The notes below the pieces were generated by a model, which was not told the origin of the DNA, did no database searches, and saw nothing but the letters and a program-made list of their open reading frames with translations. From positions 6,386,001 through 6,450,000 of the forward strand of contig NZ_JANADK010000001.1 of NCBI RefSeq assembly GCF_024199795.1: a stretch of 64,000 nt of DNA, given 5' to 3'. The stretch comes from Bradyrhizobium sp. CCGB01. GTDB taxonomy: Bacteria > Pseudomonadota > Alphaproteobacteria > Rhizobiales > Xanthobacteraceae. Positions 8,073 to 16,841 of the stretch are shown in pieces; position 1 is the first letter of the stretch; each line of letters begins with the position of its first letter. The position numbers and the translations under genes are program-made.

Positions 8073-9716
8073 TTAGACCTCGAGCACAAACTTCCCCGGC
8101 GCAGCCGCGCCGCGGTCAAGCAGCAGCTCGATTTTCACCACGACATGGGCGATGCGATCGAGGATGTGCTGCACATTGCGTTGGGCCTGCGCCATATCCG
8201 GCGACCAGGCCTCGGTCACGAGCCGGGCGCCGACGCAGAGCCGCAGCACGGCCTGCGGCGCCTCGTTCGGCCGCTCCAGCCGGACCGGCTGGCCGATCAG
8301 GCAGCGCTGCGCGGCGACCTGCCGGTCCGCCGCGCTGCCGCCGATCTCCTCGTTCATGTCACGTGCCAACGCCCTATGAACGGCGCCGGTCTCTGCGATC
8401 GAGACCGGCTTGCCATGGCGCAGCAGCGTGAACGGAAAGATGGTTCGTTGCGCGAACTCCTCGTCGTCGGCCGCGCTCTCCTCGATTGCCCCCGGAACGG
8501 CGCGAAGCGACGGCGACAGCGCGATCATGCTGGCGATACCGGCGGAAAGCTCGGCAAGCACCTTGCTGCGGAAAGCCCCGGGCACGGCATAGTAGGTGCC
8601 GATCTCCGCGAGCGCCGCCTCCCAGCGCAGCCATTGTCCGAAATTCGGCCGGCGCTCGAAGCGCGAGCGCAGCGCGGTCCAGGCCATCGGCCAATCGCAG
8701 CGGCCGGCATAGTCGAACAAGCCCGGCGCGATCCCCTCGATCCGGTCGAGCGACCGCGACAGCCCTTTCGGCACCAGCAGCGCGCCGCTGAAGGCGGGGC
8801 CGCCGAAGAATTTCGAGCCGGTCATCAGCACCATGTAGCCGCGGTCGAGATAGGAACGCAGCCGGCGACGGCCGAGCCGCGCCTGACAGGCATCGACGAC
8901 GACCTGAACCTTGCGCGGCCAGCGCCGCGCGATCTCATCGAGGCAGGCAGCACTCGGCGCGCGCCAGCCGAGTTTTGACGAATCCATGATGTGCAACAGA
9001 ACGCGTCGGCCTTGCGCGAGGCTGTCCTCGACTGCGCGCATGACCGCGGCATCCGCATCGGCGCGCAGCGCGATGCCGGACGCGGCATCGAGCAGCGGCA
9101 CCGCGATGCTGTCGCCGGCAAGGCCCGTGACCGCGCCGTCCTTACGGACCGTAAAGCCGCTCGCCGTCATCGAGCTGAAATGGTGTCCGCGCGCGGTATG
9201 GACTGTCCCGCTTCCGGTCTGGTCGGCGCCGACCACGATCGTCACCGGCGAGGCGCCGAGCACCGCGCGCGCCAGGAACAGGGCGTGGAGCTGGGAGTCC
9301 GTGCCCGAAGGCGAGAACACGACGTCGACGCGCGGCGAGAGCTGGAGATGGCTGCGCAACTCCTCGCGCATGGCCTCGCAGCGCGCATCGAAGGCGATCT
9401 CGACCTCGTCGAACAGGCATTTGTGCACCAGTTCCTCGCGCGCCAGCGCGGCGCGGTCATAGGCCAATTGCGAGATCGTGGACGCGGTCGAGGAGCCGAA
9501 GTTCCAGATTTCCGGCTCCGGCGAAGCCGCACAGCCATAGGCGTTGACGCGATCCCTGGCGTCGAGCGCCAGCCGCGGATCTCCGCCGGAGACGAGCAGC
9601 GTGTCCAGTGGCGTGAAGAGATCGCGCAGGCGGTAGCGCGAGCCGCCTTCAGACATGCGCTCGGGGTCTGACAGTCGGGATGCGCCGGCGCTCATCCCGG
9701 CAAGCTCACGCCGCAT
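8073..9716 (-). CDS. PLP-dependent aminotransferase-fold protein of unknown specificity
   Basis: 547 residues with a fold-type I PLP pattern resembling class V aminotransferases, cysteine desulfurases or kynureninases. SPSGTD (136-141) would bind the phosphate. VVVDACQAR contains the ring-binding D275. TGSKFFGGPAFSG contains the probable Schiff-base lysine K302. It is longer than a usual class V enzyme, with about 60 extra N-terminal residues and a long C-terminal part. The first ATG (9716) overlaps the glycosyltransferase gene by 11 bp. ATGs at 9695 and 9656 are alternatives and no Shine-Dalgarno clearly decides. It is the second gene of the operon. I cannot name the reaction. Confidence 0.75.
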   Translation of the reverse strand: MRRELAGMSAGASRLSDPERMSEGGSRYRLRDLFTPLDTLLVSGGDPRLALDARDRVNAYGCAASPEPEIWNFGSSTASTISQLAYDRAALAREELVHKCLFDEVEIAFDARCEAMREELRSHLQLSPRVDVVFSPSGTDSQLHALFLARAVLGASPVTIVVGADQTGSGTVHTARGHHFSSMTASGFTVRKDGAVTGLAGDSIAVPLLDAASGIALRADADAAVMRAVEDSLAQGRRVLLHIMDSSKLGWRAPSAACLDEIARRWPRKVQVVVDACQARLGRRRLRSYLDRGYMVLMTGSKFFGGPAFSGALLVPKGLSRSLDRIEGIAPGLFDYAGRCDWPMAWTALRSRFERRPNFGQWLRWEAALAEIGTYYAVPGAFRSKVLAELSAGIASMIALSPSLRAVPGAIEESAADDEEFAQRTIFPFTLLRHGKPVSIAETGAVHRALARDMNEEIGGSAADRQVAAQRCLIGQPVRLERPNEAPQAVLRLCVGARLVTEAWSPDMAQAQRNVQHILDRIAHVVVKIELLLDRGAAAPGKFVLEV

Positions 9717-10488
9717 CGGCCGCCGCCGGGGGCGCGGCGGCGAATTGCGAGGCGATGTCGCCGTGGAACACCGACGGCCCGACGTGATCCAGCGAACTCT
9801 GGATATCGGCCCAGATCTCGCCGCCGATATCGGTCCAGCGCTTGCAGAAGGCGAAATCCTCGGAGAGATAGGTGCCGGTCGCGGGATCGATCATGCATTC
9901 GAACAGCGCGAAGCGGTTCTGGCTGGCCGCCAGCGTGTCGTGCGAATGCTCGCGGAAGAACTGCAGATTGGCATAGTCCGGGTGACGGCACATCGCCTCC
10001 AGCACGTGGCGACGGATCATCAGGAAACCGGTGCCGGCGTAGCGCACGCGGGTAAAGCCGTTGACCACCACGATGCGGTCGGGGTCCTCGATCTCGAGCA
10101 CGTAGTCGAGCGAGGCCGCCGGGACGTCGGCACGGCCGGTCTCAATGGCCCGCTTCGCCTTGTCCCAATTGACCCGCTTGATCGGATAGCAGCCCGCAAC
10201 GACGTCCGCGCCGCACTCGATCAGGCGGAACACCTGCTCGGGCTTGAAGCCGATGTCGGCATCGATGAACAGGAAGTGGGTCGCCTTTGGGTCGTCCAGG
10301 AACATCGCGGCCAGATTGGCCCGCGCGCGCGTGATCAGCGCGTCCCCGTCGCGAAGGAGCACCTTGAGCTCGAGATTGGACATGCCGTGCACGGCGCGCT
10401 GGAGCGCGAAGATCGAGCTCGCATAGATGCTCGAGACCTGCCCGCCGAAGCACGGCGTGGCCACCACCAGCTGCATCTTGTCCGACAT
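9706..10488 (-). CDS. GT-A fold glycosyltransferase-like protein
   Basis: 260 residues. The start MQLVVATPCFGGQVSSIYAS and the DxD motif in FLFIDADIGF (D76, D78) are those of a nucleotide-sugar glycosyltransferase of the GT2/Anp1 type. RARANLAAMFL and AGCYPIKRVNW are further conserved blocks of this small group. LSEDFAFCKRW could carry the acidic catalytic residues. No membrane segment or signal peptide is seen, so it is cytoplasmic. It is the first gene of the four-gene operon, 75 bp after flgL and about 50 bp after a CtrA-type box. It could glycosylate flagellin or build a sugar-containing metabolite with the next three enzymes; both are inference. Confidence 0.75.
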   Translation of the reverse strand: MSDKMQLVVATPCFGGQVSSIYASSIFALQRAVHGMSNLELKVLLRDGDALITRARANLAAMFLDDPKATHFLFIDADIGFKPEQVFRLIECGADVVAGCYPIKRVNWDKAKRAIETGRADVPAASLDYVLEIEDPDRIVVVNGFTRVRYAGTGFLMIRRHVLEAMCRHPDYANLQFFREHSHDTLAASQNRFALFECMIDPATGTYLSEDFAFCKRWTDIGGEIWADIQSSLDHVGPSVFHGDIASQFAAAPPAAADAA

Positions 10489-10539
10489 TGACGGCCCCCG
10501 CCCCCGCTTAAATCCTCACCAAGAGGTAAAGAGGCATGG

Positions 10540-10554
10540 TTAACGGCGCCTTAA
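10540..10554 (-). promoter_or_regulatory. CtrA-type box TTAA-N7-TTAA before the four-gene operon
   Basis: The minus strand reads TTAAGGCGCCGTTAACCAT, that is TTAA, seven bases, TTAA, continuing into CCAT. This is the full consensus of the alphaproteobacterial cell-cycle and motility regulator CtrA. It lies 52 bp before the glycosyltransferase ATG and after the flgL stop. No terminator is visible between flgL and this gene, so read-through from the flgE-K-L transcript is also possible. Confidence 0.6.
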
Positions 10555-10563
10555 TGCTCCCCC

Positions 10564-12447
10564 TTACAGGAACTTGACGAGCGAGAGCTGCGCGAGGTTC
10601 GAGGTAGTCTGGTAGGACGCCTGAAGCGCGTTCTGGAGTGCGAGGATCTCGCTGGCGACCTGGTCCGGCGAGGCCGACTCGGCCTGGTCGATGATGGACT
10701 GGAGCTGCGCCTTGGCCTGGGTCTGGCGCGTGCTTGCGCCCTTCATCGTGTTCTGAGCCATCGCGAGGTCGGTCTGGATATCCTCGATGCGCTGCTCGCC
10801 CGGCTGCTTGGTCAGCGCCTGGGTCGTGCGCAGGCTCAGCGCGGCGACCTGCCCGCCCGCATACTGTCCGGTCGGCGAGGTCGAGAACGTCCCGAACACC
10901 GCGATCGCCTGCAACTGCTGGCGGATCGCGTCCTCGTCGGCCTGCGCGCCATATTGCACCGTGACCGAATCGTCGACCCGCGCCACTGCAGTCGAGCGCG
11001 CCGAGCCGGGCCCGTCATTGCCGGTGTACCATTTCACGGTAGTGGCCGAGCCGTTGACCAGGGTCGTCGCCGAACTCGCCGGCGAAGAGCCGACGCGCAG
11101 CGGCGGCTGCGTGGCGGTGACCGGCGTCGAGCCGAAACCGAGCGCGCCGAGTGCGCCCGTGTTCGAGGTCGTGATGTTGAGGCTCGCCGCATCGTCCGTG
11201 TTGATCGTGATCGAACCGCCATGCACGGTCGAAGGCTTCGACGTTCCCGTGATCTGGTCGATCTTGCTCATCAGCGTCTGGATGCTGTCGCCGACGTTGA
11301 GCTGGTTGCCGGTCGCGCCCGAACTGACGAAGGTCAGCGTGGTGCCGTTGACGGTGATGGTGTCACCGGCGGCGAAGCCCGGCGAGATCGAATCCGAGGG
11401 GTTCGTGCCGGACAGCGCCGTCGCGCCGGTCACGGGCACAGGCGGCGCCGCCTGGTTGCTGACGGGGGTGCCGATCGCAGAGCTTGCGGTGTTGAAGAAA
11501 TTGTCGCCGGCCGTGACCGCGGAAGCCGCCACCAGCGAGGTGTTGGCGAGCTTCGTGATCGCGGTGTTCAGCGCGGTGTTGAGATTGGTCTGGGTGTTGG
11601 CCGGGTTGACCGGGACGCTCGCATCGATCGCAAAGCTCCCGACCGGCGTCGGCGTCGCCGTCGACGCGGTCAGGTCGATCTGCTCGGTCGAACCGTCCGG
11701 CAGCGTGAACTGGACGCTGAGCTTGTCGCCATTGTTCGGATTGGTGCCGTTGAGATTCACCGAGAATGACACCGGCGAGCCGCTCGGGCCGGTGACCGTC
11801 GCGCCGGTCAGCGTCGAGGAGACCGCCGCGATCTTGAGCCCGAATGGCGATCCGGCAACGTCCTCGGACACCTGCACCGCGCCCGACGGCAATGACGTCT
11901 GCACCAGACGCCCCATGCCGTTGGCGCCGAGATCGGCGGCCTGGCGCTCCGCCATGACGGTCTTGAAGCCCGCCTGCGTGGTCGTCCCGTTGATGATGTC
12001 GCCGGCATTGGCGACCGACTGCGTGTTGAACGCCGTCCCCGAGAACAGATAGCGGTTGCCCGACTGCGTGTTGAGGACACCGACCATCGAGCCGAACTGT
12101 GCGGCGGCGGTGTTCTGCGCGACGGTCTGGCCGTTGACGTTGAGATCCTGCGCAGTGCTTGCGGAGCCGGTCTGCACCGTGTTGCGGATCGTCGTGAGCG
12201 ACTGGAGCGCGGTGTTGGCGAGGTTGATGCTGACGTTCACGTTCGTGATCGTGTCGGTATAGGCGGCGATGTTGGAGAGTTGCGCGCGCCCGGCGATCGC
12301 GAAGCCCTCGTTGGCGCCCATCCCGGAATAGTTCTGCGACAGCTTCCCGGTCGAGAGCTGCGTCGACAGGTCGGTGAGCTGCTGGTTGATGTTGCGGATC
12401 TGCGCGCCGAGAATCGACGAAGAATAGTTGATGCTGCTGATCGACAT
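10564..12447 (-). CDS. flgL: Flagellar hook-filament junction protein FlgL (HAP3)
   Basis: Joins the hook to the filament. 627 residues, about twice the length of enterobacterial FlgL. The flagellin-like N-terminal coiled coil (MSISSINYSSSILGAQIRNI, STGKLSQNYSG) and the C-terminal helix ending LAQLSLVKFL are intact. The extra length is a beta-rich middle that includes a GDTITVNGTTLTF module (residues about 361-440) also found in the flagellin and hook proteins of this window. It is third in the flgE-flgK-flgL series, starting 20 bp after the flgK stop, so it is surely co-transcribed with flgK. Confidence 0.93.
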   Translation of the reverse strand: MSISSINYSSSILGAQIRNINQQLTDLSTQLSTGKLSQNYSGMGANEGFAIAGRAQLSNIAAYTDTITNVNVSINLANTALQSLTTIRNTVQTGSASTAQDLNVNGQTVAQNTAAAQFGSMVGVLNTQSGNRYLFSGTAFNTQSVANAGDIINGTTTQAGFKTVMAERQAADLGANGMGRLVQTSLPSGAVQVSEDVAGSPFGLKIAAVSSTLTGATVTGPSGSPVSFSVNLNGTNPNNGDKLSVQFTLPDGSTEQIDLTASTATPTPVGSFAIDASVPVNPANTQTNLNTALNTAITKLANTSLVAASAVTAGDNFFNTASSAIGTPVSNQAAPPVPVTGATALSGTNPSDSISPGFAAGDTITVNGTTLTFVSSGATGNQLNVGDSIQTLMSKIDQITGTSKPSTVHGGSITINTDDAASLNITTSNTGALGALGFGSTPVTATQPPLRVGSSPASSATTLVNGSATTVKWYTGNDGPGSARSTAVARVDDSVTVQYGAQADEDAIRQQLQAIAVFGTFSTSPTGQYAGGQVAALSLRTTQALTKQPGEQRIEDIQTDLAMAQNTMKGASTRQTQAKAQLQSIIDQAESASPDQVASEILALQNALQASYQTTSNLAQLSLVKFL

Positions 12448-12467
12448 GTTTCAGAGCCCTGTACTGG

Positions 12468-14351
12468 TTACACTTGAGCCTGGATCAACGTGTTCATCAT
12501 GCTCTGCACCACCGACATGACGTGGGCGTTGGCGGCGTAGGCATTCTGAAGCTGGATCAGGTTCGACATCTCCGAGTCCAGATTGACGCTGGAGGTCGAG
12601 TTGAACTTGGCCTGAAGCGTCGAGACCACCACACTCTGGCCCTGCTGAAGCTGGGTCGCCTGCGTCGCGGCATTGCTCTGGACGCTCAGGAACTGCTGGA
12701 GGTAGTTCGAGACGCTCCCGGTGAAGGGCTGGCTGGCGGAGCCGAGGCCGCTCTGCGGCGTATAGGAGAACACCGCCGTGGTGAGCTGCGAGTAGAGAAA
12801 GTCCGAACGCGTGGTGTCGCCCGCGGGCGTCACCGGCGAGGTGTTGTAGACCGACATCCTGGTCGGATCGCTGGCCAGCTGCGTATTCACCGCGATGCGC
12901 CCGGCAAGGCCCGTCATCTGCGAGCCCGATGCCGTGATCGCGCCGGTGTAGAGCGCCTGCCCGCCGTCGGTGAACAGCGGCAGCTGCGGATTGCCCGAGG
13001 TCAGCGACGAGATCGTCTTGGTGCTCGATGACGAATTGACCTTGGCAAGGCCGGAGTTGTCGTCGGTGACGCGCAGCGTCGTCGCCGTCGCCGGCGACGG
13101 GGCGGCGGAGAACGACAGGTGCGCGCCTGACAGCGCGGTGTTGAGCGCCGACGCGATCGCGCCCATGCCCCCGGAGAAGTTCACGCCGATCTTCATCGGG
13201 TTGGCGTTGGTGGCGTTCTGCAGCGGCAGCGCGGCCGGATCCGTCACGTTGACGAGCGTGATCTGGCGCTGGGTGTTGGTGGCCGTGTCGGTGTAGGTGA
13301 TGTTGACCGTGTTGCCCGGTTGCGCACCGGCAAGGTCGATGTCGAAACCGGCCGGCGGGCCGGAGACCGTGCTGCCGGCCGTGGTCTTGTCCGAGAGCGC
13401 GCTCGACATCGCGGCGGCGAGCTGGTCGATCTGGGTCTGCGCCTGCACCAGCGTCTGGTCGCGCAGCTTCAAATCGGCCGCGATCTGGCCGGAAGAAACG
13501 ACGTTGTTGGCGACGACATCGACCTTCGAGCCGTTCGGCAGAATGATGTTGAACGCGCCGACACCGGACTTGGCCGGATCGACATTGTACTGCGAGGTCG
13601 CCGACAGCGCGCCGGCCGACGAGAAGGAGAACTGCGAGGCAAGGCCGGCGCCGACCAGCTGGATGCCGGTGGTGGTGTAGATGTTGGCCTGGTTCGAACC
13701 GTCGGTGGTGACACGGACGTCGACATATTTCGACAGCGTGTTGATGGCCTGGTCGCGCTGGTCCATCAGCGTCGCGGCCGAGGGGTCGTTGGCCGACAGT
13801 CCCTGAAGTTTGGTGTTGATGTCGGCGACCTGCTTCATCGCCGCGTTGGCCGCTTGCGCCGAGGTGCCGAGATCCTGCTCGACGTTGGAGCGCAACGACT
13901 GGATGCCCTTGGTGGTGACGTTGAGCTGCTGCGCCAGCGCCTGCGCCGCACCGAGGGCGACCGTCTGCGCCGACGACGAGCCTGCGCTGGTCGACAGTGC
14001 CTGGAGCGCGGAGGTGAAATTGTTCAGCGCGGTTTCGAGCGTGCCGTCGTTGCCGGGCGTGCCATAGACATTCTGAAGCTGCTTCAGGATGTTGGCCATC
14101 TGGTCGGCGTAGCCGCTGCCGCCGGTCTCGGTGCGCAGCTGGTTCAGCACATAGGTGTCGAGCTCCCGGCTGACGCCGGTCGTCATCGCGGTCGAGCCGA
14201 AGTCGCCGGTGGTAACCTCGATCTGGTTCGCCGTCTGGACGACGTAACCCGGCGTCTGCGAATTCGCGACGTTCGAGGAGACGATCGAGAGCGCGGCCTG
14301 GTTGGCACGCAGACCGCTCATCGCACTGGCAAGGGCTGAACTCAAACCCAT
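12468..14351 (-). CDS. flgK: Flagellar hook-associated protein FlgK (HAP1)
   Basis: First hook-filament junction protein. 627 residues. The N-terminus MGLSSALASAMSGLRANQAA and the ANSQTPGYV motif are diagnostic of the rod/hook/HAP family. The C-terminal helix (VNLDSEMSNLIQLQNAYAAN) carries the matching end motif. A long coiled coil occupies residues ~75-200. It lies 36 bp after flgE and 20 bp before flgL in the same direction, the normal order of assembly. It should be exported by the flagellar secretion system in complex with FlgN, which is not in this window. Confidence 0.95.
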   Translation of the reverse strand: MGLSSALASAMSGLRANQAALSIVSSNVANSQTPGYVVQTANQIEVTTGDFGSTAMTTGVSRELDTYVLNQLRTETGGSGYADQMANILKQLQNVYGTPGNDGTLETALNNFTSALQALSTSAGSSSAQTVALGAAQALAQQLNVTTKGIQSLRSNVEQDLGTSAQAANAAMKQVADINTKLQGLSANDPSAATLMDQRDQAINTLSKYVDVRVTTDGSNQANIYTTTGIQLVGAGLASQFSFSSAGALSATSQYNVDPAKSGVGAFNIILPNGSKVDVVANNVVSSGQIAADLKLRDQTLVQAQTQIDQLAAAMSSALSDKTTAGSTVSGPPAGFDIDLAGAQPGNTVNITYTDTATNTQRQITLVNVTDPAALPLQNATNANPMKIGVNFSGGMGAIASALNTALSGAHLSFSAAPSPATATTLRVTDDNSGLAKVNSSSSTKTISSLTSGNPQLPLFTDGGQALYTGAITASGSQMTGLAGRIAVNTQLASDPTRMSVYNTSPVTPAGDTTRSDFLYSQLTTAVFSYTPQSGLGSASQPFTGSVSNYLQQFLSVQSNAATQATQLQQGQSVVVSTLQAKFNSTSSVNLDSEMSNLIQLQNAYAANAHVMSVVQSMMNTLIQAQV

Positions 14352-14387
14352 GTGTACTTACCCGCCTTTGGTTACGTCACGCGCCGA

Positions 14388-16664
14388 TCAGCGCAACACG
14401 TTCAGGAGGTCCTGCACCATCGAATTCGCCGTCGTGATCACCTTGGTGTTGGCCGAATAGGCCTGCTGGGTCACGATCAGCTTGGTGAACTCGTCGGCGA
14501 TGTCGGTGTTCGAGCCTTCCAGCGACGAGCCACTGATGCTGCCGGAAGCGCCGTCGATCGCAGTGCCCGACTGTTCGGTCGCGGCGTAGGCACCGCCGTC
14601 CATCGCCTTCAAATAGTTGGTCCCGTTGAAGTGCGACAGCGTCACCTGGGCGAGGTTGAGATTCTGGCCATTGGAGAAGGTGCCGACCACGAGGCCGCTG
14701 TTGTTGACGGACACCGAGCGGAGCTGACCGGCAGCGTAGCCATTCTGCGTGATGGTGTTGATGGTCACCGCGCCGCTGGTGCTGGCATATTGCGTCAGCC
14801 CGCCCGAGGAGATGTTGAAGGCGACCGAGCCGAGCGACTGGCCGCTGACGCTGACATTGTTGATCGTGATGCCCGAGCCGCTCGGCGAGGTCAGCGAGCC
14901 GTCGGCCGCGAAAGTGAAGGCCTGGCCGGTATTGACCCAGCCGACCGTCGTGCCCGTCGCATTCGGATCGGTCTGGTAGAACAGGTTCCAGGTGTCGGAA
15001 TGGCCGGTACCCAGCGAGGCGCTGTCGGTCTTGGCCCAACGCAGCTGCAGGTTCACCGGCGTGCCCGCGGCGTTGTAGGCGGTGACCGCGCCGCCGCTGA
15101 TCGATTCCTTGGTGAACGTGGCGATGTCGTTGCCGATCACGCCGCCGGTGCCGGCAGTGCCGCCACCGCCGCGGTCCTTGGAGATGGACGACGTGAAGCC
15201 GAGCGCCGCGAAGGCGCTGCTGTTGTTGCTGGTCACCGTCAAGGTGGGATTGGCGATGCCGGTATTCAGGCTGATCACGCCGTTGCTGATCGAAGAACCG
15301 CTCGCGCCGCTGAGTTGGTCGATCTGGTTGAGCAGAGTCGCGATGGAGTCGGTGATGTTGATCTGGTTCGGAGGGGTCGCACCGGAGGCCACGAAGGTTA
15401 TCGTATTTGCGGGCCCCGTGCCGTTGACCTGGATCGTGTTGCCGACCACGAAGGGCGTCGAGAGGACTTCCGGCCCGCCAGGCGTCGCGGTGCCGCCGAG
15501 CTGCGTACCACTCGTAATCGCGGGGGTGGACAGCACGTTACCGCCGCGCGTCACGCTGCTGATGCCGAGGAAGCTTGCCGCAGTGCCGCCGATCGTCACG
15601 TCGGCTGTGGTGCTGGTTGTGATCTGGATGTTACCGCTGGCGGTCAGAGTCACGCTGGAGGCGGGAACGCCGGCTCCAGACGCGATCGCGTTGAGGACGT
15701 CCGACATCTTTGCGCTGGTAGGCGACTGCAGACCAATCGTGGTGACCACCGGAGGGCCCGCAGCCGTCGAAACGCCCGAGACGGTATTGTCGAAGTTGAT
15801 TGTTTGGCCGTTGACCGTCAACGACTTGCCGGCGAGGTTGGTGAGCAGGCTGGTATTGAGATGCGGGGACACGGCGGCATCGAGAGACGTGCTGCCAGTC
15901 GCCACCGCCGAAGCGCTGTCCATCAGCGCCACCGAACCAGTCGCGGTCGTTGCCGTATAGGCCGAGCGCAGATTGCCGGTGGCCGCTGCGCCGGAGATCG
16001 TCGCATTCGTATAGGGCGGCGGCGGCGTGCCGACGATCAGCGGGTTGGCGGCGAAATCGGACGGGTTCAGGCCGCCGGCCGCCAGCAGCGAGCCGCTCAC
16101 CGCAGTCGAGCTCGCCGCCGTGTTCGGCTGGGACGGCAGGTTCGCGGCGTACTGGATCGAGGTGGTCGCCTGTGCCGGGATGAAGTTGTTCTGGAATTTC
16201 AGGACGGTGGAGACGTTGCCGGTCGGGTTGCCGGTCTTGGGGTCGACCGTGGTGCCCATCAGATAATAGCCGGCGCCGTTGACCAGATTGCCGTTGGCAT
16301 TGAGCTGGAAGTCGCCGCGGCGGGTGTAGTAGGTGACGCCGCTGAACACCGGAACGTTGTCGACGACGCCCGTCGCCTTCTGGATCGAGAAGAAGCCGTC
16401 GCCGGTGATCGCCATGTTGGTGGCGACGGTGGAGCCCGAGATCGTGCCCTGCGTCGTGATCGTGGCCTTGGCGTTGGCCGTCACGCCGCCGGCGACCTGC
16501 TTGCTCGGCACCGAGGAGTCGGGAATGAGATCGACGAAGCTGGTGCCGATGCCCTTGTAACCGGTGGTGGATGAGTTCGCGATGTTGCCGGAAATGTTCT
16601 GCAGCGCGTAGGACTGCGCCTGCAGGCCACCCACCGAGGTGTTCATTGCATCGAAGATACCCAT
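14388..16664 (-). CDS. flgE: Flagellar hook protein FlgE
   Basis: Hook subunit of 758 residues. The chosen ATG (16664) has a GGAGA ribosome binding site 9 nt upstream and gives the canonical start MGIFDAMNTSVGGLQAQSYA with the ANSSTTGYKG motif. An upstream in-frame ATG would add 22 unlikely residues. The C-terminus EFTKLIVTQQAYSANTKVI is the family end. Most FlgE proteins have 400-450 residues. The extra ~300 lie in the outer domain and include two VNG...ITF modules (about 278-370 and 406-491) like those in the flagellin. It is first gene of flgE-flgK-flgL with a sigma54-like promoter 63 bp upstream. Confidence 0.94.
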   Translation of the reverse strand: MGIFDAMNTSVGGLQAQSYALQNISGNIANSSTTGYKGIGTSFVDLIPDSSVPSKQVAGGVTANAKATITTQGTISGSTVATNMAITGDGFFSIQKATGVVDNVPVFSGVTYYTRRGDFQLNANGNLVNGAGYYLMGTTVDPKTGNPTGNVSTVLKFQNNFIPAQATTSIQYAANLPSQPNTAASSTAVSGSLLAAGGLNPSDFAANPLIVGTPPPPYTNATISGAAATGNLRSAYTATTATGSVALMDSASAVATGSTSLDAAVSPHLNTSLLTNLAGKSLTVNGQTINFDNTVSGVSTAAGPPVVTTIGLQSPTSAKMSDVLNAIASGAGVPASSVTLTASGNIQITTSTTADVTIGGTAASFLGISSVTRGGNVLSTPAITSGTQLGGTATPGGPEVLSTPFVVGNTIQVNGTGPANTITFVASGATPPNQINITDSIATLLNQIDQLSGASGSSISNGVISLNTGIANPTLTVTSNNSSAFAALGFTSSISKDRGGGGTAGTGGVIGNDIATFTKESISGGAVTAYNAAGTPVNLQLRWAKTDSASLGTGHSDTWNLFYQTDPNATGTTVGWVNTGQAFTFAADGSLTSPSGSGITINNVSVSGQSLGSVAFNISSGGLTQYASTSGAVTINTITQNGYAAGQLRSVSVNNSGLVVGTFSNGQNLNLAQVTLSHFNGTNYLKAMDGGAYAATEQSGTAIDGASGSISGSSLEGSNTDIADEFTKLIVTQQAYSANTKVITTANSMVQDLLNVLR

Positions 16665-16726
16665 AACTTTGTCTCCAGATCCGATCTCGGCGGCGCCAAC
16701 GCATGGCCGCAGTCGGGGAGACAGTC

Positions 16727-16741
16727 GCAAGGGCTATGCCA
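16727..16741 (-). promoter_or_regulatory. Sigma54-type promoter of flgEKL
   Basis: Minus strand TGGCAT-AGCCC-TTGC keeps the invariant GG and GC at the right spacing of the -24/-12 element (consensus TGGCAC-N5-TTGC). It ends 63 bp before the flgE start. Hook-gene expression in polar-flagellate alphaproteobacteria is known to use sigma54 with FlbD. Confidence 0.65.
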
Positions 16742-16780
16742 ATGCCGGTATTCTCACGAAATCAATGACTTAATGAAAAA

Positions 16781-16802
16781 GCCCCGGTCCGATGACCGGG
16801 GC
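16781..16802 (-). terminator. Terminator of msrB
   Basis: A 9-bp stem GCCCCGGTC / GACCGGGGC has a 4-nt loop, followed on the minus strand by TTTTT (16780-16776). It separates msrB from flgE. Next to it, ACAATTGCCGGGACC occurs twice in tandem (about 16802-16836), apparently without function. Confidence 0.85.
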
Positions 16803-16841
16803 ACAATTGCCGGGACCGGCAACAATTGCCGGGACCAAACC

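Noticed and set aside
8072..8119. Longer N-terminus for the ATP-grasp protein (ATG at 8119)
   Set aside because: It would overlap the upstream gene by 47 bp, whereas the ATG at 8071 directly follows that gene's stop. The extra residues are arginine-rich and unlike a protein start.
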